A stretch of DNA of 64,000 bases from Pseudo-nitzschia pungens (taxonomy: Eukaryota > Bacillariophyta > Bacillariophyceae > Bacillariales > Bacillariaceae), in contig CM074759.1 of assembly GCA_037355855.1 (NCBI GenBank), positions 4,216,001 to 4,280,000 on the forward strand. Reading direction: 5' to 3'. The notes under the pieces were generated by a model. It had not been told where the DNA came from. It did not search any database and worked only from the letters and a program-made list of their open reading frames with translations. Positions 1 through 10,690 of the stretch are shown in pieces. The stretch's first letter is position 1; every line of letters begins with the position of its first letter. The position numbers and the translations under genes are program-made.

Positions 1-470
1 TGTGGACTCGGCCTGTTATGGCATCCCCTACTAGCATGGACCTGCTACAATGTGGACTCAGCCTGTTCAAAGAATAGCGTATCATGACAACACACTGGAT
101 TGCAGGAAGCAATGCCAACACCGTGCTGGATCCAAGGATGCTAGCGCTCCTGTGGATGGTGTCGCAGCAAGTGAGGCAAGCATCCACCGCATCAGACAGC
201 GGGGACAGATTTGCCTGATCCTGTCTTCACGGTGTATGCTGACGCTATTGTTACAGTGCTGATACCTGTGGGGACTCGGCCTGTTATGGCGTTCCCTGCT
301 ATGGACATGGGACCTGTGGGAACTTGGCCTGTTATGGCATTCCCTGTTATGGACCTGCTACGACGTGCTCTGTTACAAGGGGACTTGGCCTGTTATGGCA
401 TTCCCTGCTATACAATTTTCGCGAAGCGCATTTTGTCCGACGTTCCGATGTTCCAGTACTAAAAATACAT
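1..470. repeat. Short-unit repeat mosaic with a CCTGTTATGGC core
   Basis: A unit of roughly 40-50 bases built on GGGACT(T/C)GGCCTGTTATGGC followed by TTCCCTGCTATGGAC recurs at least four times here and again at about 7570-7900. Spacing is irregular. Open frames inside it are repeat translations and are not called. The block at 190-240 (AGCGGGGACAGA, then CTGTCTTCACGGTG) recurs at 7494, 7746 and 8186. Function unknown. Confidence 0.7.
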
Positions 471-640
471 AGATTTCTACATACATTTGCCATGCGATAT
501 CTTGCTACCTTCTACACCCCCAATCACAATACCAGGACCTACATGTATTAACCAAGACCTACGCTCTTCGTTTCTGCTATCAGTTCAGTTGTTTGCTGCT
601 TTGTTCAGTTGCTTTGGTTGCCTTCACCATGGTCGTCATA
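415..640 (+). repeat. Dispersed repeat module, copy 1
   Basis: About 225 bases starting near GCGAAGCGCATTTTGTCCGA closely match 15640-15860 in order and spacing, including TTCCAGTACTAAAAATAC and ACCAGGACCTACA. There is no convincing coding frame. It is probably a fragment of a mobile element whose full form is not present here. Confidence 0.7.
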
Positions 641-677
641 TCGTTTAGTTGCGGCAGAAGAAAAAATTGACATATGA

Positions 678-752
678 TACCATACCCTGAGTCTAGTAGT
701 GATTAGAATAGTAGTGATATGCAAATTGTGAGCTCTACGGGTGAGTCTATTG
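678..752 (-). mobile_element. Truncated LTR fragment of family E
   Basis: About 75 bases match the reverse complement of the 189-bp family-E LTR (intact copies 24155-24343 and 29815-30003), beginning at the terminal TACCATACCC. No internal region or second LTR lies nearby, so this is a decayed relic. Confidence 0.75.
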
Positions 753-852
753 CTATTGCTTTCCAGCAGTCTCCTACAATTGGCAATAAGGAGACCCGCT
801 GATCTTTCATTTCCAATCCTGAGTGCAACCTGCCGCCATTGCTGAATTGGGT

Positions 853-899
853 GTCAAAGTGATCCTGGGTGTCACTGTGACACCCAGGGTCACTTTGAC
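853..899. repeat. 47-bp near-perfect palindrome
   Basis: Arms 853-875 and 877-899 are reverse complements around a single base with one mismatched pair. The sequence reads GTCAAAGTGA, then CCTGGGTGTCAC, then the mirror. It could be the remnant of a small inverted-repeat element or a cruciform-forming site. Confidence 0.8.
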
Positions 900-1040
900 T
901 CCTGATAGTGTCATCAAGTGTCAAGTGTCAAACATTTTGACAGTTGCAAGATAGGTTGGCAGTGAGTTGGCAGCTTGTTCATTGCTTGCAATTGGGTGTT
1001 TTCTCAAAACTGAAGTAGTTACAGTCCCTTGCATTGTCAT

Positions 1041-1699
1041 TCAGTGGAAGGAACCTATCAGCAAAATCCCATTGTAGTGACTGAGCAGATAGACTATAAT
1101 TCTTCTTGAATCCTGGATCAATACAGACCCTTCCTCCATGGGAACACTGTTAGTGAATGGCTTTCCATCATTGCCCCTATGCATCTTGCCATGCCAATCA
1201 AACTCATAGGTTGTACAGACTCCCTTGAAGACAGGAATATCAAAGAGCTCTACATAGTTGTACTTCTTTAGAGGGTGTACGAAGCCTTGCATCAACCTCT
1301 GGTACAGTTGGAGCCCTACTAGTAGTAGCAATCCTAAACAATGGATTTGCTGATTCAGGGACCACCATGTCTTCTGGGTCAAGGAGTCTCCAGTACATGG
1401 TATCAGGGAACCAATGCATCATGTTCTTGTTGTTTTTGTTGTTCTTTGCTACTGCACAGGGGTGTCCACTTTAAGGCCTACTTGCCCTTGCTTCCTCCAA
1501 AGAATTGCATAAAGAAAGGACCTTTTGCCCCATCACTGTCATATCCATCTTGGAATTCAATAGATCTCTTCCCAAGCCTGCTGAGGTCCTGGAGCCTTGG
1601 GCTATTACAAATATTGCTTTCAGTGATCACTGAGGGCTGTTTTGATTGCTCAGAGGCTGCTGGAGTGCAATCCTCCTCATTCACACCATTTTGTCGCAT
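1041..1699 (-). pseudogene. Degraded coding region of unknown family
   Basis: Three protein-like stretches follow each other on the minus strand in different frames: 1699-1478 (ending near GPFFMQFFGGSKGK), 1422-1240 (with MMHWFPDTMYWRLLDPED) and about 1270-1060 (with NYVELFDIPVFKGV and YEFDWHGKMHRGNDGKPF). Sentence-like composition across frame breaks suggests a decayed gene, perhaps a transposon protein. I do not recognise the family and see no catalytic motif. Confidence 0.35.
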
Positions 1700-1831
1700 G
1701 ATAGTACTACTAGTACAGCATGGAATCAGAAGATCAGGTCGTATCTCCTCAGTTTTCTGCTTTTTGCCAAATTGACCTGCAAATGGCTCAGATTGCAGCC
1801 CTTGAATAGAAGGAGAGGATGGTGTCCCTAG

Positions 1832-2205
1832 ATCTGTGATCAGTGGTCAGGAAGTGCCTTCTGGTTTAAATTGATTCCCATGGTGATGGGAATATTTGAG
1901 TTTTCACAGCTGTTGCCAAAAAATGGACTAGCAAGCTGCTGCCAGTGCTCACAGTACAACCAATATTGGGAGTAGCATGGACCCCTGACAAATCATGTTC
2001 TATACCAAAATGTTATGCTGAATAAGAATATCACATCAGACGATTAATTGGAGTTCAGACTTTCATTTTTAAACCCCTAAAGTAAGTTATGGGTCGAAAT
2101 ACGGCTGTGGCCTTACGATCCTATGGATACGGCACTAACACCTCAGATTTTGTATTTGCGTGTCGGACGCCCCATCAATCCAACCCCTCAGCCCATCTTC
2201 CTTCT
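1832..2205. other. Intergenic, nothing recognised
   Basis: AT-rich sequence with no supported frame, repeat or RNA. It separates the degraded region from the upstream region of the gene at 2473. Confidence 0.5.
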
Positions 2206-2365
2206 CAAAATTACGAAGTAACCTTACAGTAAACCTTCGTAGTAAGGTTACTTCGTACCACTAATTACGAACGTGATTTCGACTGCGAAGTAAGGTTACG
2301 GTAAGATCTTACTTGCACGGTGAGACTTCTCTCGTAACGTAATGAGTAACCTTACTTGTAAGATA
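2206..2365. promoter_or_regulatory. Inverted GTAAGGTTAC repeats upstream of the 2473 gene
   Basis: Arms TACGAAGTAACCTTAC (2212-2227) and its reverse complement (2242-2257) can form a 16-bp stem with a 14-base loop. Further GTAAGGTTAC or GTAACCTTAC copies lie near 2300 and 2346. The cluster ends about 110 bases before the start codon. It may be regulatory or a small inverted-repeat relic; the role is inferred from position only. Confidence 0.4.
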
Positions 2366-2472
2366 CAATTTGGGACAACTGATACGTAGTACGATTCTGA
2401 GTTCAACAGCGTACCGGTAGACACAACAACTCATTTCGATTTCAAGGAACGGAAAAACAAGAATAAGTGAGA

Positions 2473-3321
2473 ATGAAGCGTTTTCTTGCTTCGGTGGTCG
2501 CTATCAATGCGTTCCTGTTACTCGGAGGATTCAACGTGGTCACGACTGTCAACTCCTTTGTGGTAACTCGTCCTTCCGAGAATAAATCTTCGACTTTGCA
2601 GCCAAGCTTCACACGCGAATTGTTTCGCGATACGACACCTTCGAGTTATAAAGGTAGAGGGAATTCAAACCCTTTGTTTTCATCGACCTCGACGAGACCG
2701 TTGTACGATGGAACCAACTACACCTTTCCTGATACACGAACACCGGCTGGTGTTGCGGAGCTATTGGAGGTTTCCTTTGTACACGCCTGTATGCAACTCG
2801 CTTCTGGGTACGTAGACGTTTTGAAAATGTTCATTGCCGCCTCTATTGCCGCCTATGAAGCCGGATTTGCCATCGCTAGCATTCTAGAGGAATTAGAAGA
2901 AAACAAGAACCTCCCAAATACCGCCAACCGACCACTCATGGACGAAGAGAAAAAACTGAGACGTGATTGGTTGTGCGTAGTCTACTCAACACTAGCTGCC
3001 ATGGGCCACACTTCATCCGTTTCATCGCCATTAGCGGTGGATGTTGCCAAAAAATCTATTCCGCAGGACATATCAGACCGATATGGAGAATACATCGCAA
3101 ACATTGTGGAAGCATACAAGGTTGGCACCCATGGGTTACTTTCCCCAGAGCAGTTAGGAGATTGTGGGGGGAACACAAATAAATTGTCATCAATCGAGAA
3201 AGCTGTCCTCCTCCAGTCACTGAAAGTTGCAACACTCACTCCTATTGTCGTCAGCGAAGCCCTTGAGGCAACTGGCAACAGCGTGAAGCCACCCACTCCA
3301 CCAATCGAAGGTGCTTTCTAG
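2473..3321 (+). CDS. Predicted plastid-targeted hypothetical protein
   Basis: A single-exon frame of 282 residues. I use the ATG at 2473; the in-frame GTG two codons earlier is an unlikely eukaryotic start. Residues 1-28 form a classical signal peptide (MKRFLAS, then a hydrophobic core AINAFLLLGGF) ending at VNS-FVV. A Phe directly after the predicted cleavage point resembles the ASAFAP motif of stramenopile plastid presequences. The next 50-60 residues are Ser/Thr/Arg-rich and low in acidic residues, like a transit peptide. The mature part (from about residue 85) is mostly helical by eye, with an Ala-rich stretch near 110-125 (FIAASIAAYEAGFAIASILE) that could be amphipathic or membrane-associated. 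No known domain is recognised, so function is unassigned. It is isolated among repeats and is one of two clean host genes here. Confidence 0.75.
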   Translation: MKRFLASVVAINAFLLLGGFNVVTTVNSFVVTRPSENKSSTLQPSFTRELFRDTTPSSYKGRGNSNPLFSSTSTRPLYDGTNYTFPDTRTPAGVAELLEVSFVHACMQLASGYVDVLKMFIAASIAAYEAGFAIASILEELEENKNLPNTANRPLMDEEKKLRRDWLCVVYSTLAAMGHTSSVSSPLAVDVAKKSIPQDISDRYGEYIANIVEAYKVGTHGLLSPEQLGDCGGNTNKLSSIEKAVLLQSLKVATLTPIVVSEALEATGNSVKPPTPPIEGAF

Positions 3322-4666
3322 GACTATTCCAATGCAACAATTTAAAAATGCAATTCAAACCTTGAAAGCAGCGGGGAGCAACCCTCAACTTCGTCTTTTT
3401 GTGAAGTTCAATTGGGTACCTGTACACACTTGGCCAAATCACACCATTGGTACCGTAGCTGGAACAGCCACAAATAAAATTTATTTTGTACAAACAAACT
3501 GCAAGTATTTAACACCGGTATCCCACTCGCATCCTTCGGCCATCCGGGGGTGATAAGCCCTGCGACCATCCACCAACACGACATGAACTTCGGAAACACT
3601 GTGTTGGCAAACGCAAACATCACACAACGAATAGCGTAGGAGTACTGGATTACGTCGTAGACACAAATAACTTCCTGCTAATATTCACCTATTGCAACTC
3701 AGCGTGGCTGAAGACCAGCACCCCTAATAGATTTTTCTAATACTGTACTCTAATTCGGGGAATCTACTTTGCTGAAAGAGACCAACGATCCTATTAGGCA
3801 CTTGTTTTGACGGCAATCTCAATAGGAGCTAGGTGTCTGTCAAGGCTTGGGTAGAGTTGATAGCCTTTCAAACTCTGAGAACTACCCGAACAATGAAAGC
3901 ATCTTGATATCCATCAAAGATTCTTCAAACAGCGTGGTCCAAAAATACGCGGTAAAACATCATGATGGATAATGGATGAAGGATACTAGTAGTGCCGTAT
4001 CCCTGAAATGCAACCGTAGTTGCGCGCGCTTCGCGCCCGTTCAACCAGCACCACATAACTACGCCTCATTTTTTGATGTGCGGGAAGGTTTTTTGGTCTT
4101 TGAGACTGCAGTAACCTTACCGGTTACCTGCGTTGATATTGCTCGTCAGCAATCTTCGTAGAACTTGAATCGGTAGATAAATCATCTGGTTCTGCGTACT
4201 GAAAAAATAGGGGAAAGCCCTAACAATAATAACACGTATATTCCTGGCAAATGGTGAGGCTACAGTGGACTGTTCAAGGTCTATTGCATACACTTAGGCA
4301 ATACAAGGCACTTCCCTAGAGGTACATCGGAATCGATCGAAAGGGGAGGGCATGATAGGTGTTTATTTTAGAGCATAAAGAAAAGAGTGAATATATCGTG
4401 GCAGGAGCTGAGCGCAGCTCAGCTCTATATCGTATCGTAACAGCGTTTCGATAACTCGTATAATAACAGAGCGTTCCGATAACTCGTAATGTCATCGGTA
4501 TTGCCCGACGACTGATGTACGAGAAAGAAGACTGACCTACGAGATAAAACCCCGAAGAAAAGAAAGAATTGTCCCCCCTGACGAATCGCTCACCACGATC
4601 TCCATGTATGCTGCTTCCACTGAAAGAACAACGGGGACAATGTGCTCTATGTAGCTTGTCCTTACA
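3322..4666. other. Intergenic, no supported gene
   Basis: Follows the stop of the 2473 gene. It should hold that gene's 3' UTR. The short frames on both strands lack family resemblance and are treated as chance. Near 4610-4665 a module ACAACGGGGACAATGTG followed by GCTTGTCCTTACACTG resembles the modules at 6755 and 6910. Confidence 0.5.
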
Positions 4667-4669
4667 CTG

Positions 4670-5215
4670 GAACATTATGGAAAAAAGTTTTTTTTGAGAA
4701 AATTTCCATGTTCACACGCGTGTTGCGCGCGATAAAATTAACGTATTATTAACGTCTATTGTTCGCTGTATATCCACTTTAACGGCTGTACGAGTACTTA
4801 GAGTGTCATCAAAACTGTCCTCAAAACGTGTCCTCAAAACGTGTCCTCAACGATTTTGTCCTCAACAGACTGTCCTCAACCATTATGTCCTCAACAATTA
4901 TGTCCTCAACATTTTGTCCTCAACCTCTATGACTTCAACATTGAGGTTGAGGACAAAACGTTGAGGACATAATTGTTGAGGACATAATTGTTGAGGACAT
5001 AATGGTTGAGGACATAATTGTTGAGGACAAAATCGTTGAGGACACTTTTTGAGGACACGTTTTGAGGACACGTTTTGAGGACAAAGATTTCGGTTTATGA
5101 CCGTTAAATTAAATATAGAAGAGCCATTAGTGCCCTAAGATTTTTTGAGAGTAGTCGCGCGCACAATGCGCATGAAAATGGAAATTTTCCAGAAAAGTTT
5201 TTTTCCATAATGTTC
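4670..5215. mobile_element. Foldback element FB1, copy 1
   Basis: A 546-bp element with terminal inverted repeats beginning GAACATTATGGAAAAAA and ending with the mirror, flanked by CTG (4667-4669 and 5216-5218). The interior (about 4810-5085) is a large imperfect palindrome of TGTCCTCAAC units on the left and GTTGAGGACA on the right, spaced every 15-17 bases. No coding capacity. A second copy in opposite orientation lies at 55055-55679. A 3-bp CWG duplication is typical of PIF/Harbinger DNA transposons, so a non-autonomous member mobilised in trans is inferred. Confidence 0.85.
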
Positions 5216-5218
5216 CTG

Positions 5219-6268
5219 GACCTTCCGGAACTGTAAATATTTTCGCGCAGTAAATATTTTCGCGCGAACACTCGTCCCCCTTTTGGAACACAATTTTAGG
5301 GGGATAAACTTGCACTTTTTTTCCGCACTTTTTTCGAGACCAAAAAGTGCAAGTTTTCACGGGACTAAAAAATCCGCACTTTTTAAACTCGCATTAAATG
5401 CGAGTTTGGTTCAACGGACCAAAAAAGTGTGAGTTTTCTTTGCATTTTTTTTTTCTAAAATAAGAGGCGCAATGATGACGGAGTCGATTTACTAAGAGAG
5501 GCATCGATTTACTAAGAGAGGCGCAACGATGGAGTCAATTTGTTAAGAGACGTGCTTAAAAATTAAAATTATGCTTGCTGTCCCCCCCCCTATATTATTG
5601 ACGCATTGCTGCTGCTGCTTGCTGTCCCCCCCTGTATTATCGGCGCGTTGCTGCTGCTTGCTGCTTGCTGGTCCCCCCCCCTGTATTTCCCCCCCTGTAT
5701 TATCGGCGCGTTGCTGCTGCTTGCTGCTTGCTGTTCCCCCCCCCCCCTGTATTATCAACGCGTTGCTGCTTCGACTCCCTCGTCGTTGCGCCTCTATTAG
5801 CAAATCTGTTGCGATGCGCTTCTCTTAGCAAATCAACTCCCTCATTGCGCCTCTGTTACCAAATCGACTCCGCTGTTGCGCCTCTATTAACATCGACTCC
5901 CTCGTCGCGCCTAAATTGATTTTTTTGTTGAAAATTTTGTTGAAAACACTTATTTTCCCAAACAAAACTCGCATTTTGTGTAGAAAACTCGCATTTTTCT
6001 ACTGAAACTCGCATTTTTCTGCTGAAAACTTGCATTTTTCTGATAATTTCGGCTGAAAACTCGCATTTATTGCTGTATATACGTGTTTTTTTTCTAGAGC
6101 AAAAATGCGAGTTTTTTAGACCCATGAAAATCCGCACTTTTTTTGATTCCAAAAAATGCGAGTTTCTTTGGGGGGATAATAAATTTAAGGGGATACCCTC
6201 AAAATGACTAACTGCAATTAAAAATCGCGCGGTCTGCGCATCGAAAACTATCTTTGTTCCGGAAGGTC
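5219..6268. mobile_element. Foldback element FB2 with ACTCGCATTTT arrays
   Basis: Termini GACCTTCCGGAAC (from 5219) and its mirror (to 6268) are flanked by CTG at 5216-5218 and 6269-6271, so it shares the middle CTG with FB1. Inside, the left part (5300-5450) has AAAAGTGCAAGTTTT and AAACTCGCATT blocks; the right part (5955-6175) has repeated AAAACTCGCATTTTTCTGCTG units and mirrored forms. The centre holds a C-rich minisatellite. No protein is supported. Non-autonomous, by analogy with FB1. Confidence 0.75.
5571..5775. repeat. GCTGCTGCTTGCTGTCCCCC minisatellite
   Basis: About four to five units of roughly 40-50 bases, each with TTGCTGCTGCTTGCTG, a C-run of variable length and TGTATTATCGGCGCG. 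Variable C-runs give overlapping open frames in all phases on both strands; these are artefacts of composition and are not called as genes. Confidence 0.8.
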
Positions 6269-6379
6269 CTGGAAGCACTTGATTGATTGCTGTATTCTGT
6301 GGAATGGAGAAGCGCCCGATAGCGCTCAAGCAACGGATCCATAGCAACGTGATTCGCAGCAGAAGCAAGACGCTACTAG

Positions 6380-6550
6380 ACGCTTGACGCGATAGCAACA
6401 GATCAATAGTAACGGGATCGATAGCAACGGATCGATAGAAAGGAACCGATAGTCGATAGCTTGTCCATGCACTGCTAGCACTGAATACCGGATCGATAGA
6501 ATCGGATCGATGCCAACGGATCGATAGCAACGAATTGATAGTAGCAACCG
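6380..6550. repeat. GGATCGATAGCAAC short tandem repeats
   Basis: Around eight imperfect copies of a 15-17-base unit containing GGATCGATAGCAACG or GGATCGATAGAA. No gene is supported. Confidence 0.65.
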
Positions 6551-6570
6551 GGATTGGAAGAAGGCGGTCG

Positions 6571-6720
6571 CGAGGATTTGCAGCAGACGCTAGACTCGAT
6601 TCACAGCTCGCTAGATGCGAGGATTTGCAGCAGACGCTAGACTTGATTTCCAGCAGATGCTAGACTTGATTTCCAGCAGACGCTAGACTCGATTTCCAGC
6701 AGACGCTAGACGCGAGAACT
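6571..6720. repeat. 25-bp tandem repeat (CAGCAGACGCTAGACTCGAT)
   Basis: About six imperfect copies of a 25-base unit TTCCAGCAGACGCTAGACT(C/T)GAT, the first two spaced by an AGCTCGCTAGATGCGAGGA variant. Non-coding. Confidence 0.75.
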
Positions 6721-6734
6721 CGCAGCAGACGCCA

Positions 6735-7010
6735 GATACAGTCTCTTTCCCTGAAGAACAGCGGGGACGATGTGGTATATTTATGTCTGTCCTTGCAGCG
6801 AAAGAGCAGCTGCAGCGAACGCAGTAGCGGCAGCGGATGCAGTAGGAGCAGCAGCAAGAGGCAAAGCATCAATGCCCTGACAAAAGAGAAGCCTACTGTC
6901 TTTCCCTGAAGAACAGCGGGGACGGTGTAATGTGCCTGTCCTTGCAGCGAAAGCGCAGTAGCAGCAGCAGCAGCAGTAGCAGCAAGAGGACAACGTCGAT
7001 GCCCTGACAG
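6735..7010. repeat. Duplicated module (CCCTGAAGAACAGCGGGGAC)
   Basis: Two copies, near 6749 and 6904, of a module that reads CCCTGAAGAACAGCGGGGAC, then 10-20 variable bases, then TGTCCTTGCAGCGAAAG(A/C)GCAG, followed by CAG-rich sequence and a shared ATGCCCTGACA segment. A diverged copy precedes FB1 at 4620-4665. No coding function is supported. Confidence 0.65.
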
Positions 7011-7149
7011 GAGAGAAGCCTACAACAGCTAAAAAAAGGATGGACTGGAGCAAGGGGACAAGCAAGGGGACAAGCGAAGCCTGGACGTATGACGCTGGCG
7101 GAAGGGAACAAGCGCAGCTTGGACCTGCAGCGCATCGGCATTAAACAGG

Positions 7150-9960
7150 ACGCATCAAACTAAAGATGATCCAATGTAAGGGGCAATGCACGGAGCAACG
7201 TGACAGAGCTCATGACATACAAGGATAAAGGATACAGCGAGGTAGATATGGGGATGACTGATACGAAATATGGATTGCAGCAATTGGCAGCAGCGAGAAG
7301 TTATTCACCGCCTCAGTCAGCGGGGACAGGCCTGTTCTGGCACTCCCTGCTGCTATAGATCTGCAGCCAGTTGCAAGAGCAACCGCCGGATTGCTAGGAG
7401 CGATCAAACCACTGCTGAAGAGCCAGTAGGCAGTGGATAGCACGGGAACGCAAGTTGTACTACAAGACCAAGCAAGCATCCACCGCATCAGACAGCGGGG
7501 ACAGAATGGCATGGTACTCCTGTCTTCACGGTGAATGCTGGTGTTAGCGTTGTAATGCTGAGACCTCTGGGGATTTGGCCTGTTATGGCATTCCCTACGA
7601 CGTGCTCTGCTATGAGGGGACTTGGCCTGTTATGGCATTCCCCGCTATAGACCTGCTACGGACAGCACCAGCAACGATGACTGCTGTAAAGGCAATCAGT
7701 CACTCAGAGCGTAGGCTTATGTCCAAGGATTCACCGCTTCAGCCAGCGGGGACAGATTAGATAGTCTGTCTTCACGGTGAATGCCAACGTTACTGTCGCA
7801 GGACATGAAGCCTGTGGGGACTTGGCCTGTTATGGCGTTCCCTGCTATGGACATGAATCCTGTGGGGACTCGGCCTGTTATGGCGTTCCCTGCTATGGAC
7901 AAGCAACAAATGATAAGTCGCTGAGCCTGTATACGAGCTGATGCTTCAGTTACGGGGACATGTTGTCTCTGTTATTACAAGTGGAACAAGCAAAGCAAGT
8001 AGACCTGCTGTGACGGAATGTTCCATGCTACGAGTGCTGGACGACTAGTACGAGCAGTCACAAGACAAAGAGCATGTTGCGTGTATTCACCGCTTCTGTA
8101 TATTGGAAGAACGAGCAACGCAACTGGTGGATGACTCGTAGGCACAGTAGCAAGACGAGTCACAAGTATTCACCGCTTCTGACAGCGGGGACAGAATGAC
8201 GTGGTACTCCTGTCTTCACGATGAATACAAGCAGCGCCGTATGACAGCGCAGCAAGGAGGTATAGCGCTGCGCATGACGAGTGACCATTAGACTGAGGCT
8301 TGTATGTCTCGTTACGAATGGCACGGTTACGAATGGCACGCAGCAGAACTGTGTGGCCTAAACATGCTATGGAAGGCTACGAACGTGGTGTATGCCTGGC
8401 ACGCAGAGGAACTGTACGGCCTAGCATGGAACGCTACGAATGTGGCTAGTACTGGAGCTATCTCATATAATGCTGTGCAACGCGGAGTGTTGCAAGCGTA
8501 TGCAACCAACAAGCAACTAGTGGCATGCCGCAGTGGCATATTGTTACAATGGAAGCGCAACGGAGTTGCGCATATAAACTCTAAGCTGATTCATTGAAGA
8601 CTCGCGGGGACAAAGACACGATGTTATCCGAGTACGAGCCTTGCAAGAATCGAGCCTGCTTACGGGGACATGTTATTCCTGTTACAGGTCGAACGCCAGG
8701 AGCCTGAAACAATGGAAGCGCAACAGTGTTGTGCGGAACAACAGATTACAAACAGCATCGAAGTTGATACGGGACAAGGCAGCAATGCTAGCGCATGGTG
8801 TACGCCTTGTGTAGCACTACGAGCAGTGCCTCGTGTACTTCGGATGACGCTGATTACGACGAGTTACTCTATGGATGATGCTGACTGCCACGACATATCG
8901 AATCTATCGATCGGGGATTGAGACGTACGGATGACGATGCCGCTGATTACAACGAGTTACTCTACAGATGACGCTGACGCTGATTGCCACAAGTTACCCC
9001 ACTACGGATGACGCTAATTGCCACGAGTTACTCCACGGATACGTTACTCCACGGATGACGCTAATTGCTATGACGCTAATTGCTATGACCGATCGAAACG
9101 AGTCGATCGGGAACTATTCAGCCCAAAGACTAGCATCGACACTCATGATGTTTGATACTACTATGAGTACAGAACTGCTGTTCCGGGGACAACCACCGAA
9201 CAAGTGACAAGCGATTCCACGAACGAGTGGAACAGTAGTACTGTTCCGGAGACGGCTTGCTCATGATCAAACAACCAACGATTGAACCAGTCGTTCTATT
9301 ACAGGAGCAGCGTGGTTTTGAATATATGATCTACGAATCAGGAACTGCTGTTTGAAAAGACAATATTACAGGACGAGCAGCGTGATTTGGATTGATAGTG
9401 CTGTTCCGGGGACAGCTTGCTCATGAATCGAACGAATGAACAAGTTGCAGGAGCAACGCGTTTTTTGGATCTACGATAACAACAATTGGAGAAGCGTTCC
9501 TTGTAATAGTCACACTGTTGTGGGGACGGCTTGCTCGTGATTACGGACCTGGAAGCAGCGTGCTTCGGATCCCAGCATGACATGAGCTGTATGGACAGCA
9601 GATGGACAGCTGAATCGACCTCTCAGCTGAGCTATGCAACCACAAATGAGCTGTGTGTAGACAGCGACCAGTTTGGGGACCGTTGTGGTCTAAGTGAACT
9701 AGACAGCAACGATTGCGGACAGCTGAATCGACCTCTCAGCTGAGTCATGTTAACAACGACAAATACGCTGTATGTAAACAGCAACCATTGAAAGGGACCG
9801 ATGTGGTCCAACTGAACCGAAACGACGAAATGATTTATAATAGGCTAATGGTCTTGGGATGTGCCAAGATAAGAATTTGGTGTGGGGCAAAAGGCCCTAA
9901 CAGCCGGGACGACAGTCTTTGAAAGCATGGAGGGCAAAAGGTCCTAAGTGCTGGAACGGG
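7150..9960. repeat. Long mosaic of short duplications, no genes
   Basis: The whole interval is built of locally duplicated pieces. 7805-7902 is two copies of a 48-bp GGGACTTGGCCTGTTATGGC unit. The CAGCGGGGACAGA to CTGTCTTCACGGTG block occurs at about 7494, 7746 and 8186. 8310-8450 is an imperfect 60-65-bp duplication around GGCACGCAG. 8930-9090 has GATGACGCTAATTGC and CGAGTTACTCCACGG units. Motifs GGGGACGGCTTGCTC and GTTCCGGGGACA recur at 9180-9540. Short frames here are repeat translations. It may be a decayed satellite. Confidence 0.6.
9605..9835. repeat. 113-bp tandem duplication
   Basis: GACAGCTGAATCGACCTCTC begins at 9605 and again at 9718. Both copies continue with CAGCTGAG, an AACNACAAAT segment, a CTGTNTGTANACAGC segment and a GGGACCGNTGTGGTC block, with several substitutions. 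Not coding. Confidence 0.75.
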
Positions 9961-10690
9961 ATGTCCACAAACCCCCCATTTTTTTCACTATTAGCCGGGC
10001 CTCTGTTGTACGTTCGAAGAAACAAGACATGATATTGAAAGCTGCAATATTTGATGCAGTTTGCTCTCTAACAAGCATCGCGGATACAAGGTGATCTATT
10101 ATGATCCATGCAAGTACCAAGTCCTTTTTGATCGCGACCGACGTGTTGACCTGGGGATCTTTATTCCGGGGACATGGACACGGACACGAAGCAAGAGTTG
10201 CTTTGGATTTGGATTGGTATCTTGTTTTACTGTGGTTCTACATGGAGCCACGTACAATGTTGAGTACTGGCATGAATCACGGGGACTATGAAGATATTTC
10301 ACCTCGATATTATGGTACTTACCGTCGGGGTATGGTCATTGTGTACGATTTGTACTATAACCAGATACCCAGCCCCTGCAGTTAGTTCACAAGCGAGCGA
10401 GCGCATCGATTCAAGTACAGTGCTACAGTGTACAGCGCGTACACTATGTACTGGATCTACAGGGTGTCAGTAAAAGGTATGGTCAGTACGTTCAATTAAG
10501 TACTGGACCTACGTGCCCTGACCCTTTACCGACATACCGGTACGAATACGAATCAGCGACTTTTGAATACTCTCAGTTTAAACCTCTAAAAGAACACATC
10601 ATGCCCAGCAATGATATTTGACATCTCTAATTTACCTCTAGGGTGGTAACTAGTGTGCTCATGGTATATGCAATAGCGCTTGAACAGTAT
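9961..10690. other. Intergenic, nothing recognised
   Basis: No supported frame, RNA or repeat. It lies between the repeat mosaic and the E-family gag remnant. Confidence 0.5.

Noticed and set aside
3408..3666. Short minus-strand frames downstream of the 2473 gene
   Set aside because: No family resemblance, no start context, and overlapping frames of similar length; consistent with chance.
4810..5085. CRISPR-like array of regularly spaced TGTCCTCAAC units
   Set aside because: Units are short, occur in both orientations around a centre of symmetry, and lie inside terminal inverted repeats with a CTG duplication; the setting is eukaryotic. It is a foldback element.
5543..5919. Several overlapping open frames on both strands
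   Set aside because: They are translations of the C-rich minisatellite and change with C-run length; no start context or domain.
8304..8597. 97-residue frame rich in YEWHG and ATNV
   Set aside because: Translation of an imperfect local duplication in the repeat mosaic; the antisense frame is equally open.
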